Of a DNA stretch of 64,000 nt, positions 35,567-45,267 are shown piece by piece; within the stretch, counting starts at the first letter, position 1, and each line of letters opens with the position of its first letter. The notes under the pieces are model-generated. The model ran no database searches and had not been told where the DNA came from. It worked only from the letters and a program-made list of their open reading frames with translations. This DNA is from Hahella sp. CCB-MM4 (GTDB lineage: Bacteria; Pseudomonadota; Gammaproteobacteria; Pseudomonadales; Oleiphilaceae): the NCBI RefSeq assembly GCF_002260525.1, contig NZ_MRYI01000023.1, positions 1 through 64,000 of the forward strand, in the 5' to 3' direction. A program made the position numbers and the translations under genes.

Positions 35567-36077
35567 TAAACAATGAAGATGGCGTGATATGTCATTCAAG
35601 CCAGAAAGGTAAGTGCCCTCCCGCACGTAGTGATAGCCTTCACCTCTTATCATTTGCTTTTTCCCTGATCGATTCGCCGATATCAAAAAAGCTAACCTTG
35701 AAGGTATTAAGGGGCAGCACAAAAGAGTTACCCCGTACCAACCAAGAACCCAAATGATCAGTTACGGTGTTTAAAAAATAGTAGACCCAACCCTACGACC
35801 TGGAGTTGCTCTGGCGAAAGCAACAATTCATCGGCATTACTCAATATAAAGCTCTAGTGAGATTGGGTTGCGTAAGATACACGAAATCAAAAGGTTACGA
35901 CGTACCCAGCCACCACTTGGTGCAGCAGATTACGGGGTATCTTTTTGAATCTACCAAAAATCCCCCCCCTCCCTCTTTATTTTCGACGACATAGCGGTTA
36001 TGCCGCAGATGCCGACGCATTATGCGACTTCGGCACCCTGGCATTTTGTCCTGAGATGGTTACTTGTCCTGAGAGGA
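35567..36077. other. Intergenic stretch
   Basis: No convincing gene. Short plus-strand frames (35488-35757 and 35806-35994) start without ribosome sites and one runs across the terminator, so I do not call them. An imperfect inverted repeat, TGCCGACGCA/TGCGACTTCGGCA, at about 36009-36036 may end the minus-strand lyase transcript. Confidence 0.4.
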
Positions 36078-37685
36078 CTACTGAGGACCTGAACCAGCCT
36101 TAAGTATTTCCGGCAAGGAATCCGCGCTATCCAGGCTATAGGGGTACTGAGGTGTATCCGAAAGTACCCAGGGACTCCCCGAGTCCTTGTACGAATCCGT
36201 TGCGGATCGTCCAGTGTATCGATTGCTTGCAATGTCGGCGTCCAGATACCCTCCCCCATGATTCCAGTGAGGTTTGGTGCTGTTTTCAAAGAAGCTTGAT
36301 TCAAGCCGTGCCTGAGCTTGCTGATCGACGCTGATGGCGAAATACGTAACGTTGCGCCAGTAGTTGTTGAATATGTGTGCCCGGGTATTGGAACCGACAA
36401 TTTTCGGATTTCGCCCAGATACGTTATTCCAGAAGTTGTGGTCCAGGGTTACCTGGGTGTCCTGAACAAGGCTGGTGTAATGGTGCTGGTTACCACACAC
36501 CAGAGGGTTATAGCCATCGAACTGATTCCAGCTTAATGTCACGTTCTGACTGTTCTTCATGTCCACGTGGCCATCACTGATGTTTTGAAACTTAAGATGG
36601 TCCAACCATATGTGGCTGCTGTTATCCAGGGTGATGCCATCACCCGCTTCTACCAGTCCGGGGTTGACGTTTTTAATGGTCAGATTACGAATAATGACAT
36701 TTTTTGAGTTGCCAAGCGTAAAACTGGCCCCGGTAATTTGCGCGTTAGGGCCAAGTCCGATAATTGATTTGTTCGATTTTACATGAATATGCCGGTCATT
36801 ACGGTTTCGGTATACCACTGAGTCTGTATTTGATCCCAGCTCTGTACAGGTTTGGCTCCCCACAGGCACGCGGTAAAACGTTTTATTGGAGTCACCAGAA
36901 TAGCTTGGGCACTTAATGGCACAAGCCACTTGTCGACGGTTCGCGGTATGACAATTGATGGTGGTATTGTCGGGGATGTAAATCACTCCAGGCCGCTCAG
37001 AAGATACTGCGGTAACCAGCGCATCACAACTTCTGACAATCACCCCAGTTGCATTGCCTCCCCCAGTGGTTGTATGAAGCCCGTCTTTTCCCGCAACAGA
37101 CGCAAAGCCGCCCATGTCGCCCTGTTCTCCACAGGTTGAATCGACCGGATTGAAATACCAGCGTTGGGAGGCGTTGGCTTCATCAGCATTCTGGTAAATA
37201 TTAGCCCCTCGATAAGAGCCAGCCACTGTCAGAGACAGTCGGCTGCTCCGGGACACAATGTTATAAGCGCCATTGGATGATTGTTTTAGCCGCCATTCCT
37301 GATTGGCACTTCCGGTGGGATTCCATTGTATGATGTTGCCTCCATTTGATGTTGAAGAGCCCAGAACATCCAGATTCATGCCACTATGGGCGGCCCGAAT
37401 AGTCCAATAACCGTCAGCTGTTTCATGGAGGTAGAAATGCTGGTTGGAACCTCCCCGGTACTCCCAGCTAATGACGTTGGCCAGCGCGTCCTTCGACTTC
37501 TTTTCAACGTCAATCGCCGCTCCCGAACTGTAATTGATAATACTGTAGAGTTTTCCGCTAACAGGCATTTCGGAGCAATTTTCCGCGAACACCGACGTTG
37601 AGCTCATCGCCAAGCCCAATATTCCCGCATAGAAACAGCCGACCTTACCCAGTGCCTGACCACCAACGGCGCACTTCACAAACAT
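36078..37685 (-). CDS. Secreted pectate lyase, family PL1, with N-terminal RICIN domain
   Basis: A 535-aa protein with a signal peptide (residues about 10-34, ending SVFA). Residues 45-185 form a ricin-type beta-trefoil with repeated QxW-type motifs (NQHFYLHETADGYWTI, ANQEWRLKQ, ASQRWYFNP), expected to bind plant polysaccharide. The catalytic region (about 195-530) is a PL1 beta-helix: IWLDHLKFQNISDGHVDMKN, VTLSWNQFDGY, VTLDHNFWNNVSGRNPKIVG and HIFNNYWRNV. The Arg in SGRNPK is the candidate catalytic base and the DHLKF/VDMK Asp residues bind calcium. It cleaves polygalacturonate by beta-elimination outside the cell. It lies next to a PL9 lyase on the same strand, 48 bases apart. Confidence 0.9.
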   Translation of the reverse strand: MFVKCAVGGQALGKVGCFYAGILGLAMSSTSVFAENCSEMPVSGKLYSIINYSSGAAIDVEKKSKDALANVISWEYRGGSNQHFYLHETADGYWTIRAAHSGMNLDVLGSSTSNGGNIIQWNPTGSANQEWRLKQSSNGAYNIVSRSSRLSLTVAGSYRGANIYQNADEANASQRWYFNPVDSTCGEQGDMGGFASVAGKDGLHTTTGGGNATGVIVRSCDALVTAVSSERPGVIYIPDNTTINCHTANRRQVACAIKCPSYSGDSNKTFYRVPVGSQTCTELGSNTDSVVYRNRNDRHIHVKSNKSIIGLGPNAQITGASFTLGNSKNVIIRNLTIKNVNPGLVEAGDGITLDNSSHIWLDHLKFQNISDGHVDMKNSQNVTLSWNQFDGYNPLVCGNQHHYTSLVQDTQVTLDHNFWNNVSGRNPKIVGSNTRAHIFNNYWRNVTYFAISVDQQAQARLESSFFENSTKPHWNHGGGYLDADIASNRYTGRSATDSYKDSGSPWVLSDTPQYPYSLDSADSLPEILKAGSGPQ

Positions 37686-37733
37686 AAATAGATCTCCCTT
37701 GTTATTAGCATCTGTTTAGTTCCAGAAATAAAT

Positions 37734-39479
37734 CTAGTGCGATTCAAATGCACCAATATCGGGAGCTGAACCGTTATACGAACGACCCACATTGACTCCT
37801 GCGTCAATCAAGTCACTGCCTCTGATCAGGTGAAAGTAGTCGACATCAGGAAGGCTTCCATCAGCTTTGCGTGGTGCCAGCAGGTCATCGATATTGATAC
37901 TGGAGAAGTCATTAGAGTCAGTGGAAGCTGACTGCCAACTGTTATTGGAGATATTCGTAGAGCCGGCCTTCAGGCTGTCACCCGAATGTCCATCGTAAGA
38001 GATGGTGTTTTTGACGATCAGTTGTTGAGCCGAGTTAGAATTGCTGAAGCTTATGTTCCTGCCATTTTGGTGTGCTATGGCATTGTATATAGTGACCTTG
38101 CCGCGGTTGCTATTGTGATCATAGCCGTCGTGAGAATTGCCAGCGGCGATGGTGTTAATGTAAATGGCGTTGTGTTTGAGATCCTTTGTATCGCTGCCAC
38201 CTGTTTTGAAACCATTACCGTCGCCAGCGACAAGATTGTTGTGCATGTCGTAGCCGTTACGAATTGCCCAGGTGTTTTCGTAGGTGGTGGTGACATTATT
38301 GGCGCCACGAAGATACCCATCGAATCCATCGTCAAGGTTATTCCAGGCACGACATCCTTCGAATTTGTTACCACTGCCCACGTCCAGCTTTGCGGCAAAA
38401 CCATCGGCATTCTCCAGCGTGGAATCAGCATTAAAATACGAATCTACATTCTTAATCAGGTTGTGGCTGGCACCGTTCCCCAGCTGCAGACCGGTATCGG
38501 AGTTCCGCGAAAAGGTTGAGAATTCAATCGTATTATTAGAGCCGCTTATGAACATCCCGTTATCGCCGGCATTCTGCACATCAATACCGTAGATGTACCA
38601 ATAGTTGCCCCCTAGCTCTAAGCCCCGATTACTGGAGCGCTCAGACATACTGGAAAAATCAAACAAAGGCCTTCCAGAGTCGCCAGGATATTTGCTCAAT
38701 TTAATCGGATTTGACGCGCTGCCACTTTGATCTATTTCGATGGTGTCATCGAAGTAATAGGTGCCTGCGCGGATATAGATAATATCGCCCGCAGAAGCAG
38801 TAGCTATTGCTGATAGGATTTCTGACTCCGAACCCACTACCACCCCATCCGTTGGATTGCCTCCGGAAGAACTGCCTGCGGGAGTTGCCTTGAAAGCACT
38901 GGAGTTGTGATAGGTTCCATCACTGGCGAGAAATTTGACCCAGAACCAGTAGCTTTTTCTGTTAATCAGATTTGAGGCTGTGTAACTCTGTACACTCGGG
39001 CTGACTATCGCAAGACGGGATCTGCCTTTTGGATTGGCGTCGGTATCATAATAGATTTGATAAGGAGACCCGGTTCCGGCATCTGACCAGGTGAGAGACA
39101 CCTTCCTGTCACCTGCCGCCCCTGTCAGTGCAACTGTACTTACAGAGCTATCACCTGCCGAACCGCCGGTACTCGAAGATACGCCAGAAGGTACTGAACA
39201 TTCCTTTATAGATTTCGTAGGAATGGGATCGCTTCCAAAGGTGCCTGCTGAGCATGAGAAGCTTCCGCTCAGGACTTTATAGACAAACTTTCGCGAGGCC
39301 CCGAAAGCAACCTTTGTGGTTTGACCAACGGAACAAATGTCATTGGTTTTACAAATGGTTGAATATCCGTCAGGACGATTGGTGGCGGCCTGGGATTGAA
39401 AGGCTACCAAGGCCAGTACTAGTGCACTTTTACTAAAGATAGGCCCTTTTAATGTACGGCTGTACATCTTGATATACAT
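37734..39479 (-). CDS. Secreted pectate lyase, family PL9, with FnIII-like module
   Basis: A 581-aa protein with a signal peptide near the N-terminus (VLALVAFQSQA). A Cys-rich module (about residues 38-95) and a fibronectin III-like domain (about 118-200) precede the PL9 beta-helix. The helix carries the PelL/PelX-type motifs NYWYIYGIDVQNAGDNGMFI, ENADGFAAKLDVGSGNKFEG and RAWNNLDDGFDGY, then GNGFKTGG and HDGYDHN. The DGFAAK lysine is the expected catalytic base and nearby Asp residues bind calcium. It probably shares a transcript with the PL1 gene downstream. A direct repeat 46-76 bases upstream may be the regulator site. Confidence 0.9.
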   Translation of the reverse strand: MYIKMYSRTLKGPIFSKSALVLALVAFQSQAATNRPDGYSTICKTNDICSVGQTTKVAFGASRKFVYKVLSGSFSCSAGTFGSDPIPTKSIKECSVPSGVSSSTGGSAGDSSVSTVALTGAAGDRKVSLTWSDAGTGSPYQIYYDTDANPKGRSRLAIVSPSVQSYTASNLINRKSYWFWVKFLASDGTYHNSSAFKATPAGSSSGGNPTDGVVVGSESEILSAIATASAGDIIYIRAGTYYFDDTIEIDQSGSASNPIKLSKYPGDSGRPLFDFSSMSERSSNRGLELGGNYWYIYGIDVQNAGDNGMFISGSNNTIEFSTFSRNSDTGLQLGNGASHNLIKNVDSYFNADSTLENADGFAAKLDVGSGNKFEGCRAWNNLDDGFDGYLRGANNVTTTYENTWAIRNGYDMHNNLVAGDGNGFKTGGSDTKDLKHNAIYINTIAAGNSHDGYDHNSNRGKVTIYNAIAHQNGRNISFSNSNSAQQLIVKNTISYDGHSGDSLKAGSTNISNNSWQSASTDSNDFSSINIDDLLAPRKADGSLPDVDYFHLIRGSDLIDAGVNVGRSYNGSAPDIGAFESH

Positions 39480-39524
39480 GTTAGAACTTCCTTGAATACC
39501 GGTTTTGGCGATGAATAAATATTT

Positions 39525-39555
39525 TTGCGAGTGTACCTATTCTTGTGAGTGTACC
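39525..39555. promoter_or_regulatory. Direct repeat upstream of the PL9 gene
   Basis: TTGCGAGTGTACC (39525-39537) and TTGTGAGTGTACC (39543-39555) differ at one base and are 18 bp apart start to start. Tandem half-sites of this length and spacing are typical of AraC-family operators, and an AraC gene lies 660 bp away in the same cluster. Confidence 0.5.
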
Positions 39556-40213
39556 AATCCGGTCTGAAGGAAATGTATGGGGCAAATAACTCTATATATG
39601 GACAAATTGACTGTTTGAATGGAAAGCAAATCCAGTTTCAAAAAAGGAAGAGGGTTATCTGTATATTGGCCGACAAAATCAAGTAAGCCCGCCCTGGCCG
39701 CATTCCTTCCACACTGGATGCTTGATTATCAGGCACCAGCGCTAATCAATACAACAAAAAAGCACTGATGTACATAACACTTCTCATAATACTTCTTATT
39801 AATATTGTGAGTGGTTATATCTGCACATCATCCGAGAAAATAGATATTTACATATTCTGCTCGCTTTCTCTTTCAGCGATCCGAAAGACTGGCCACATCC
39901 GTAATAACCCATTGATCATCATCCATTTTTCCTATCATGATAGTATTAGTCCGCAGTCATTTATCCTTCATATTTTCATGTAACAAAGTATTCCATTTTT
40001 AAAGTCATTTTTTTAACGAGATTAAATAAAATAAACATATAGACAATCCTGCTACGTTTATTGATTTTTTTGCCAACTCTTTCCAAATAACGACATGTGC
40101 ATTTGACGTCTATAGAGAATTTATTATTAATTCCTCACGCTTTAATACGTATTTCAATATTGCTTTGATTGACTCTATTGTCAGGCCTAAATTATGAATT
40201 GTAGTTCGCAGCT
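39556..40213. other. AT-rich divergent intergenic region
   Basis: Lies between the minus-strand lyases and the plus-strand AraC gene. It is strongly AT-rich, especially 39770-40130. A hydrophobic 71-codon frame (39768-39983) has no ribosome site and reflects AT-rich composition. I see no other gene. Confidence 0.45.
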
Positions 40214-41101
40214 ATGGGTAGCTTAAGAAAACTCGATCCCCTAAAGCCGGGGTATCCCTTTAACGCGCATTTGGTTGCTGGATTAACCCCCATTTACAAG
40301 GGAGGGGAACTCGATTTCTGGATAGACCGCCCCAAGGGGTTAAAGGGTTATGTGATTAATTTGACGGTTTCCGGTTCGGGGCTGGCTTTTCCCAATAGCG
40401 CTTCGCCAGTACAGGTCAAAAAGGGCGATATGATGCTGATTCCCACTCAGGCCACGCATGATTACGGACGCCATTTTGACTGCGACTCCTGGCATCACCG
40501 GTGGATCTATTTTCGGCCACGAGCAACATGGACAGAATGGCTGAACTGGTCTCGGACCATTAATAATGTCGGATTCCTCAAGATTCCTGACGAAAGTTAT
40601 GAAACCATCGATGAACTCTTCCAGACCGTAGATCACTCCAGTAAAAACGAAACTTTTCTTTCTGAGGAGTTCTGCTTGAACCTCTTGGAACAAATATTAA
40701 TTCGATGCCGGGAATTTGATCATGCCCGGCCATGCACCACGATAGATCAACGAATACTTCGTGCCTGCCATTTCATTCACGAAAATCTGGCAAGGGAATT
40801 ATCAATACGAGAACTGTCTCACATAGCCTGCATGTCCAGTTCCAGATTTTCCCATTTATTTAAAGATCAATTGGGAGTTTCGGTAAGGCAATGGATTGAA
40901 GATCAACGTATTAGCATGGCCCGTCAGTTGTTAATTACATCCAGTCTTCCTGTAAATCAAGTTGCTGTCTACTTGGGCTACCAGGATGCTTTGTATTTCT
41001 CCCGCGTGTTCAAAAAGAAATTGGGAGTCAGCCCTCGAACATTCAGGGAAGGCATGCATAAATCTGTGATTAGTATAAAGCCTGAGAGAGGCGTAATGTA
41101 A
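40214..41101 (+). CDS. AraC-family regulator of the pectin cluster
   Basis: A 295-aa protein. The N-terminal half is a cupin-like ligand domain (GYVINLTVSGSGLAFP, KKGDMMLIPTQATHDYG, WHHRWIYFRP). The C-terminal 100 residues carry two helix-turn-helix motifs: LSIRELSHIACMSSSRFSHL and QVAVYLGYQDALYFSRVFKK, ending LGVSPRTFREG. It sits between divergent pectin lyase genes and a secreted beta-helix gene, so it likely activates the cluster in response to a pectin breakdown product. Ligand is inferred, not seen. Confidence 0.9.
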   Translation: MGSLRKLDPLKPGYPFNAHLVAGLTPIYKGGELDFWIDRPKGLKGYVINLTVSGSGLAFPNSASPVQVKKGDMMLIPTQATHDYGRHFDCDSWHHRWIYFRPRATWTEWLNWSRTINNVGFLKIPDESYETIDELFQTVDHSSKNETFLSEEFCLNLLEQILIRCREFDHARPCTTIDQRILRACHFIHENLARELSIRELSHIACMSSSRFSHLFKDQLGVSVRQWIEDQRISMARQLLITSSLPVNQVAVYLGYQDALYFSRVFKKKLGVSPRTFREGMHKSVISIKPERGVM

Positions 41102-41265
41102 TTCCACGAACACCTGTTATTTGCTTAGCACCTCCCAGCTATCATGCCCGCCCAGCCTTTCTTGGATTACTAGAAAACATTTTATCACCTACTAGAATGA
41201 TATCTGGAAGGCTACGACCGCTTAATGGTCAGGATGCCTAAGGGAATTTCAGGAGGAATCGTAGC

Positions 41266-43179
41266 ATGTCGAATGACCAGCGCACTTTGATCTCAGCTTG
41301 GCTATTTGTTGGTTTGTTAGTGGCATTTCCGTTCGCCACATCCGTTCGAGCGGCTCCCTATGTGTCAAATACAAGTTATGTGGCGACAATAAACACGCCC
41401 ATAGAAATAAATCTGGATACCACGGATAGTGACCAGGATCTGCAGAAGTTTGTCATCCTTGCCTCACCCTCTCACGGCATACTATCTCCACTTTCAGCAC
41501 TGCCGGGGCAATCAGACAATCATTCAAAGTGGCTTTACTCTCCACAGGAGGATTTTGTTGGCATAGATGTGTTCGAGTTTTATGCCCTGGATTCACAGGG
41601 AGAAAGAGCTCAAGCCAGGGTATTCATTTCTATTGAAGACGCCTTCATCAATCGCTACTCCTTTTCACCGGATAGTGGCTACAACGGCGTATCACATATG
41701 TATGGTCCCCGCGTGGCTGATGCCGTATACGGCGCGGGAAAGCCCATCAACTTCCCCTATATCCAACCCGGAGATCGTATTGAAATATCTTCAGGTGTCC
41801 GTGACAGAACTCTTCGAATCTGGGGACTTCAAGGTACAGAAGATCGCCCCATCGTGATCATTAACAAAGGTATGGTTGAGCTGGAGAAAGGCGGACACAC
41901 GATTGAATTGGATGCCTGCAAATACGTCCAGATTATGGGCGTAGGTAATGACAATCTAGAGCAAGGCATCCATGTTCATGACGGAGCGACCAAGGGAATA
42001 CGCATGGGCGAAGCTTACACGCAGTTTATTGAGCTGGCGTACCTGGAAATTGACCACACCGTCATGGCAATCAGTTTTGGCAGCAAGTATCCATTAGGGG
42101 GCAACCCACCAATCACTGATGGGATACACATTCATCACAACAACATTCACGACATTGAAGAGGAAGGATTTTACCTGGGTAAATCCGCGGATCAGGCAGG
42201 TGGCGCTTATTCGACAACCCGTAATCTGACGGTTGCCTACAATCACTTGCAGGATATTGGATATGAAGGCATTCAGATTCGCGGACTCAGGGAATCGAAC
42301 AATCGCATCCATCATAACGAAGTGATTAACACTGGCTGGCTGCACAACAATGGCCCCAATGACATGCACGCCATTTATGGGACCGACGTGCATCAGGTGA
42401 AAATTTACAACAACATGATAAAGGGCTCGGACAGGGCTGGCATCTATATCAAAGAATACTTCGATACGGGCACCTCTCATTTCGAGGTCTACAATAATGT
42501 CGTGATCGATTCCGGCAGACTGGAAAGTGGAGACAAGGGGCACGGTATATTGATTTCAGCCGGTCATAGTGCCGACTTATATAACAACACTATCGTCGGT
42601 GCGCGTGTATATGGCATCAGTTATTACAGCAATCTGGATAGTGGTTATATCAGCAACAACCTGTTGGTTGATATCCAGGATATGATCAGCCCCGTTCGCG
42701 ACATCGGCAACAACGATATTGTGATAGAAGGCAACCAGTATTACGACACCCCATCCCAGGCTCAGTTCGTCAATCCGACGCTGGATGACTATCGCGTGGC
42801 TTCGATCAATACCAATGTCGTTGATAATGCCACCCCTCCCCTTATTGCGACGACGGATTTCGCAGACAATCTACGCCCGCAAGGCCCACATGAAGATATC
42901 GGTGCTCACGAAAATCTTCTGCCTGTCTCATGGGACCAGACGTTCTTCTATTCAGGCCCCGGCCCCTTAAAAGCTTCTTTGGCAGGGTACGACCCGGAAG
43001 CTGACGACATTACCCACACTCTGGCCGTACCACCTGAATACGGAGTTGTAACCCTGGAAGGCGCAAGCTTCGTCTACAGTCCTGCCCTGACCTTCCCAGG
43101 GCAGGACCAGTTCATAGTTGAGCTAAGCGATGGTTTTGAACGATCAACTTTGGTGACGATCACCATTACTAGCAAATAA
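41266..43179 (+). CDS. Secreted right-handed beta-helix protein, probable polysaccharide lyase or hydrolase
   Basis: A 637-aa protein with a signal peptide (AWLFVGLLVAFPFATSVRA). Residues 32-130 form a cadherin/tandem-type Ig domain (SYVATINTPIEINLDTTDSD). Residues about 150-520 form a parallel beta-helix with many N-N and H-H-N steps (GIHIHHNNIHDIEEEGFYLG, NRIHHNEVINTG, VYNNVVIDSG). The last 85 residues repeat an Ig-like domain (YDPEADDITHTL). No PL1 or PL9 catalytic motif is evident, so the enzyme class is open (PL6-like or unclassified). Its position behind the AraC gene links it to pectin or another uronic polymer. AGGAGGA lies before ATG 41266. Confidence 0.72.
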   Translation: MSNDQRTLISAWLFVGLLVAFPFATSVRAAPYVSNTSYVATINTPIEINLDTTDSDQDLQKFVILASPSHGILSPLSALPGQSDNHSKWLYSPQEDFVGIDVFEFYALDSQGERAQARVFISIEDAFINRYSFSPDSGYNGVSHMYGPRVADAVYGAGKPINFPYIQPGDRIEISSGVRDRTLRIWGLQGTEDRPIVIINKGMVELEKGGHTIELDACKYVQIMGVGNDNLEQGIHVHDGATKGIRMGEAYTQFIELAYLEIDHTVMAISFGSKYPLGGNPPITDGIHIHHNNIHDIEEEGFYLGKSADQAGGAYSTTRNLTVAYNHLQDIGYEGIQIRGLRESNNRIHHNEVINTGWLHNNGPNDMHAIYGTDVHQVKIYNNMIKGSDRAGIYIKEYFDTGTSHFEVYNNVVIDSGRLESGDKGHGILISAGHSADLYNNTIVGARVYGISYYSNLDSGYISNNLLVDIQDMISPVRDIGNNDIVIEGNQYYDTPSQAQFVNPTLDDYRVASINTNVVDNATPPLIATTDFADNLRPQGPHEDIGAHENLLPVSWDQTFFYSGPGPLKASLAGYDPEADDITHTLAVPPEYGVVTLEGASFVYSPALTFPGQDQFIVELSDGFERSTLVTITITSK

Positions 43180-43186
43180 ATCATCC

Positions 43187-43233
43187 GCTGGCTGAGTTTC
43201 AGTGGCTTTCTAAAGGCCGCTCGCTCAGCCAGC
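43187..43233. terminator. Bidirectional terminator hairpin
   Basis: GCTGGCTGAG (43187-43196) and CTCAGCCAGC (43224-43233) pair perfectly, with an inner AGTGGC/GGCCGCT stem. It lies between the convergent beta-helix and mddA genes. Confidence 0.7.
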
Positions 43234-43242
43234 AGATCGTCT

Positions 43243-43980
43243 TTATGAAGAAGCTTTTTTCGGGAGGGGAAGAAATCGGCGTACACGTTTCTGATATTGC
43301 TCATAAGGCTGTCCGATTTCACTCACCAGATCTTTTTCCTCAATGGGAGTAATGATGAGGATATAAAGGGTGGCCATCAGGGACAGGAGAAGGTGCCCGA
43401 CCGTCATATCCGGACTCACCCACATCACAACAAACCAACATAAACTGATCGGGTGGCGGGTAAAACGATAGAGATAACGGGCACTAAAACCCGTTGGTTG
43501 TGCTGATCTTTTACAGTAGCTCAACCACGCCTGGCGAAGCCCGAAGAAAGACCAGTGATCAATATTAAAAGTGGCAAACACCATGACCATCCAGCCACAC
43601 AAGTAGATGGCAACCAGGACTGCCCTGATGTATTCATTCGAAAGGGACCAGATGGAAATATCAATAGGTCGCCAGAGATACACAAGCAGATAAAAGGTCA
43701 CGCCTGACACCAAAATGTAGGTACTTCTCTCAGCCGACTCCGGAATGAGCTGCGTCCACCTACGCTTGAATGCCGGTCGCGCCATCACCGAATGCAGAAC
43801 GAAATAACCACTGACCAGGAGAAAGTTAACAGCCAAAGATGTCCAAACACCTTCAGCGTAACCGCCGTCGATTCCTTTCGGAACAAAAGCGTTGATAAGA
43901 AAGCCCACCATATAAAGCAGGGAGCTTAAACCGATCGCATATGCCAGCACGGCATAGCTCATTAAGATGATTCCTTTCAT
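43243..43980 (-). CDS. mddA: MddA-like methanethiol S-methyltransferase
   Basis: A 245-aa integral membrane enzyme of the isoprenylcysteine methyltransferase (ICMT/NnrU) superfamily with five or six hydrophobic segments. FATFNIDHWSFFGLRQAWL (about residues 135-153) and RFTRHPISLCWFVVMWVSPD, then MTVGHLLLSLMATLYIL and EEKDLVSEIGQPYEQYQK, follow the MddA pattern; the RHP...EE motif binds S-adenosylmethionine. MddA methylates methanethiol to dimethyl sulfide. No methanethiol-forming gene is adjacent. It is convergent with the beta-helix gene. Confidence 0.8.
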   Translation of the reverse strand: MKGIILMSYAVLAYAIGLSSLLYMVGFLINAFVPKGIDGGYAEGVWTSLAVNFLLVSGYFVLHSVMARPAFKRRWTQLIPESAERSTYILVSGVTFYLLVYLWRPIDISIWSLSNEYIRAVLVAIYLCGWMVMVFATFNIDHWSFFGLRQAWLSYCKRSAQPTGFSARYLYRFTRHPISLCWFVVMWVSPDMTVGHLLLSLMATLYILIITPIEEKDLVSEIGQPYEQYQKRVRRFLPLPKKASS

Positions 43981-44164
43981 GTCGTTTTCTCTCAGAAGCT
44001 AATTTCCCTATTCCTCTGACATACTACTCCTTCGTCAGGAAAAAACTATGTGCTGAGAGCAAGCGCCGAGGTAGGACAAAGCTTTAAAAAGCATCTGGCG
44101 GCCAGAGCTTTCATGTGTCCTGGCTATACCTCTAGGCTATGGTTTTTTGGTTGCGTACTTTGAA

Positions 44165-45193
44165 CTATATTATTTTCACAACCTGACCTTGTGCTGCGCT
44201 TAGGGCTGCGGCATCAAGCACCTTCAGCACCTCGATGGCTTCATCCGCAGCTACAGGCGGTTCAGTCCCATTTTTCACAGCTTGGGCAAAGGCCGTGTAG
44301 TAATCATGATAGCGGCCTTGCTCCGATGGAATCATTTCATCGCCCCGCTCTGTTCTCAAGTGTCCCCAAAACTCCTCTCGCTCGTAGCCCCAGGTTACCG
44401 GATCGTCTGTTGGTCTTTTTCCATTAAAAATGGCTTTCGCCTGGACGTCAGTACCGGAAGCGACGTAGCTGCCAAGCTCTGCGTATACATGAAACTCCCG
44501 GGCAACAAGATAGTTGCTCTTACTGGCGGAAAGATGAGAGCTTACTCCGCTTTTATGACGGAGCGTTAAGGTAAAACCAACATCAGTTGACCCTTCCGGC
44601 AGATCGACGCAATCCGTTTGAGCGAAAACAGAGGTCACCGGACCTAAAAGCCACAACATCTGATCAACCAGATGACTGCCAAGATCGCGCAAAACGCCGC
44701 CCGAAGGCCCGGGCTCAATTGTTTGCGGATTATCAAGGTCCATCCTCGAATGAACCCGCCAAAGAGCACCGAGCCGACCGCTATCTATCACTTTGCGAAG
44801 CGTGCGGATATCGGCGTCACATCGACGGTTATGAAATACACTGAGAATTACGCCCTTTCTCTCCGCTGCCAACTTTAACTCTCGGGCACCTTCAGCCGTT
44901 GGGGCAAAGGGCTTATCGGCAATAACATGTAGTCCGGCCTCGATGGCCTGAAGCACCAGTTCCCGCCGGGTTTCCGGTGGTGTGGATATCGTGACCGCGT
45001 CAACACCCGCTTCGATCATCTCGCGCAGACCGGGATAGATCGGAATGTCCGGCCACTCCTGCTTAACGGCCGCTATTCGTGACGGTGAGCGGGTGACGAT
45101 TCCGACTAACTGCACTCCTTCGGCGGCCTCAATAAAAGGCGAATGAAAGTATCTTCCGCCGTCGCCGTAACCAACTAGCCCCAGTCTTAACAT
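44165..45193 (-). CDS. IolW-like Gfo/Idh/MocA dehydrogenase (scyllo-inositol type)
   Basis: A 342-aa NAD(P)-dependent oxidoreductase. The Rossmann start is LRLGLVGYGDGGRYFHSPF. The middle has ADKPFAPTAEGA (EKP-type lysine), LSVFHNRRCDADIRTLRKVI and GSHLVDQMLWLLG. The end is YHDYYTAFAQAVKNG with AADEAIEVLKVLDAA. This layout matches Bacillus IolW (YvaA), the NADP-dependent scyllo-inositol dehydrogenase, closely by eye. ATG 45193 (GGAG 9 bases upstream) is preferred to a start 30 bases earlier. It is the last gene of the iol unit, 74 bases after iolB, and would interconvert inositol isomers. Confidence 0.75.
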   Translation of the reverse strand: MLRLGLVGYGDGGRYFHSPFIEAAEGVQLVGIVTRSPSRIAAVKQEWPDIPIYPGLREMIEAGVDAVTISTPPETRRELVLQAIEAGLHVIADKPFAPTAEGARELKLAAERKGVILSVFHNRRCDADIRTLRKVIDSGRLGALWRVHSRMDLDNPQTIEPGPSGGVLRDLGSHLVDQMLWLLGPVTSVFAQTDCVDLPEGSTDVGFTLTLRHKSGVSSHLSASKSNYLVAREFHVYAELGSYVASGTDVQAKAIFNGKRPTDDPVTWGYEREEFWGHLRTERGDEMIPSEQGRYHDYYTAFAQAVKNGTEPPVAADEAIEVLKVLDAAALSAAQGQVVKII

Positions 45194-45267
45194 GCTGATT
45201 CTCCGTTCTAAGAGGCGATTCAATTCAAGTATTTGTTAGCGGTGAAACCAGTGAAGTTAAGGGCCCT

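Noticed and set aside
35488-35757. 89-codon plus-strand frame
   Set aside because: It runs through the protease terminator hairpin and has no ribosome site.
39768-39983. 71-codon hydrophobic frame
   Set aside because: It lies in very AT-rich DNA, has no ribosome site, and its Ile/Leu/Ser/Tyr content follows from base composition.
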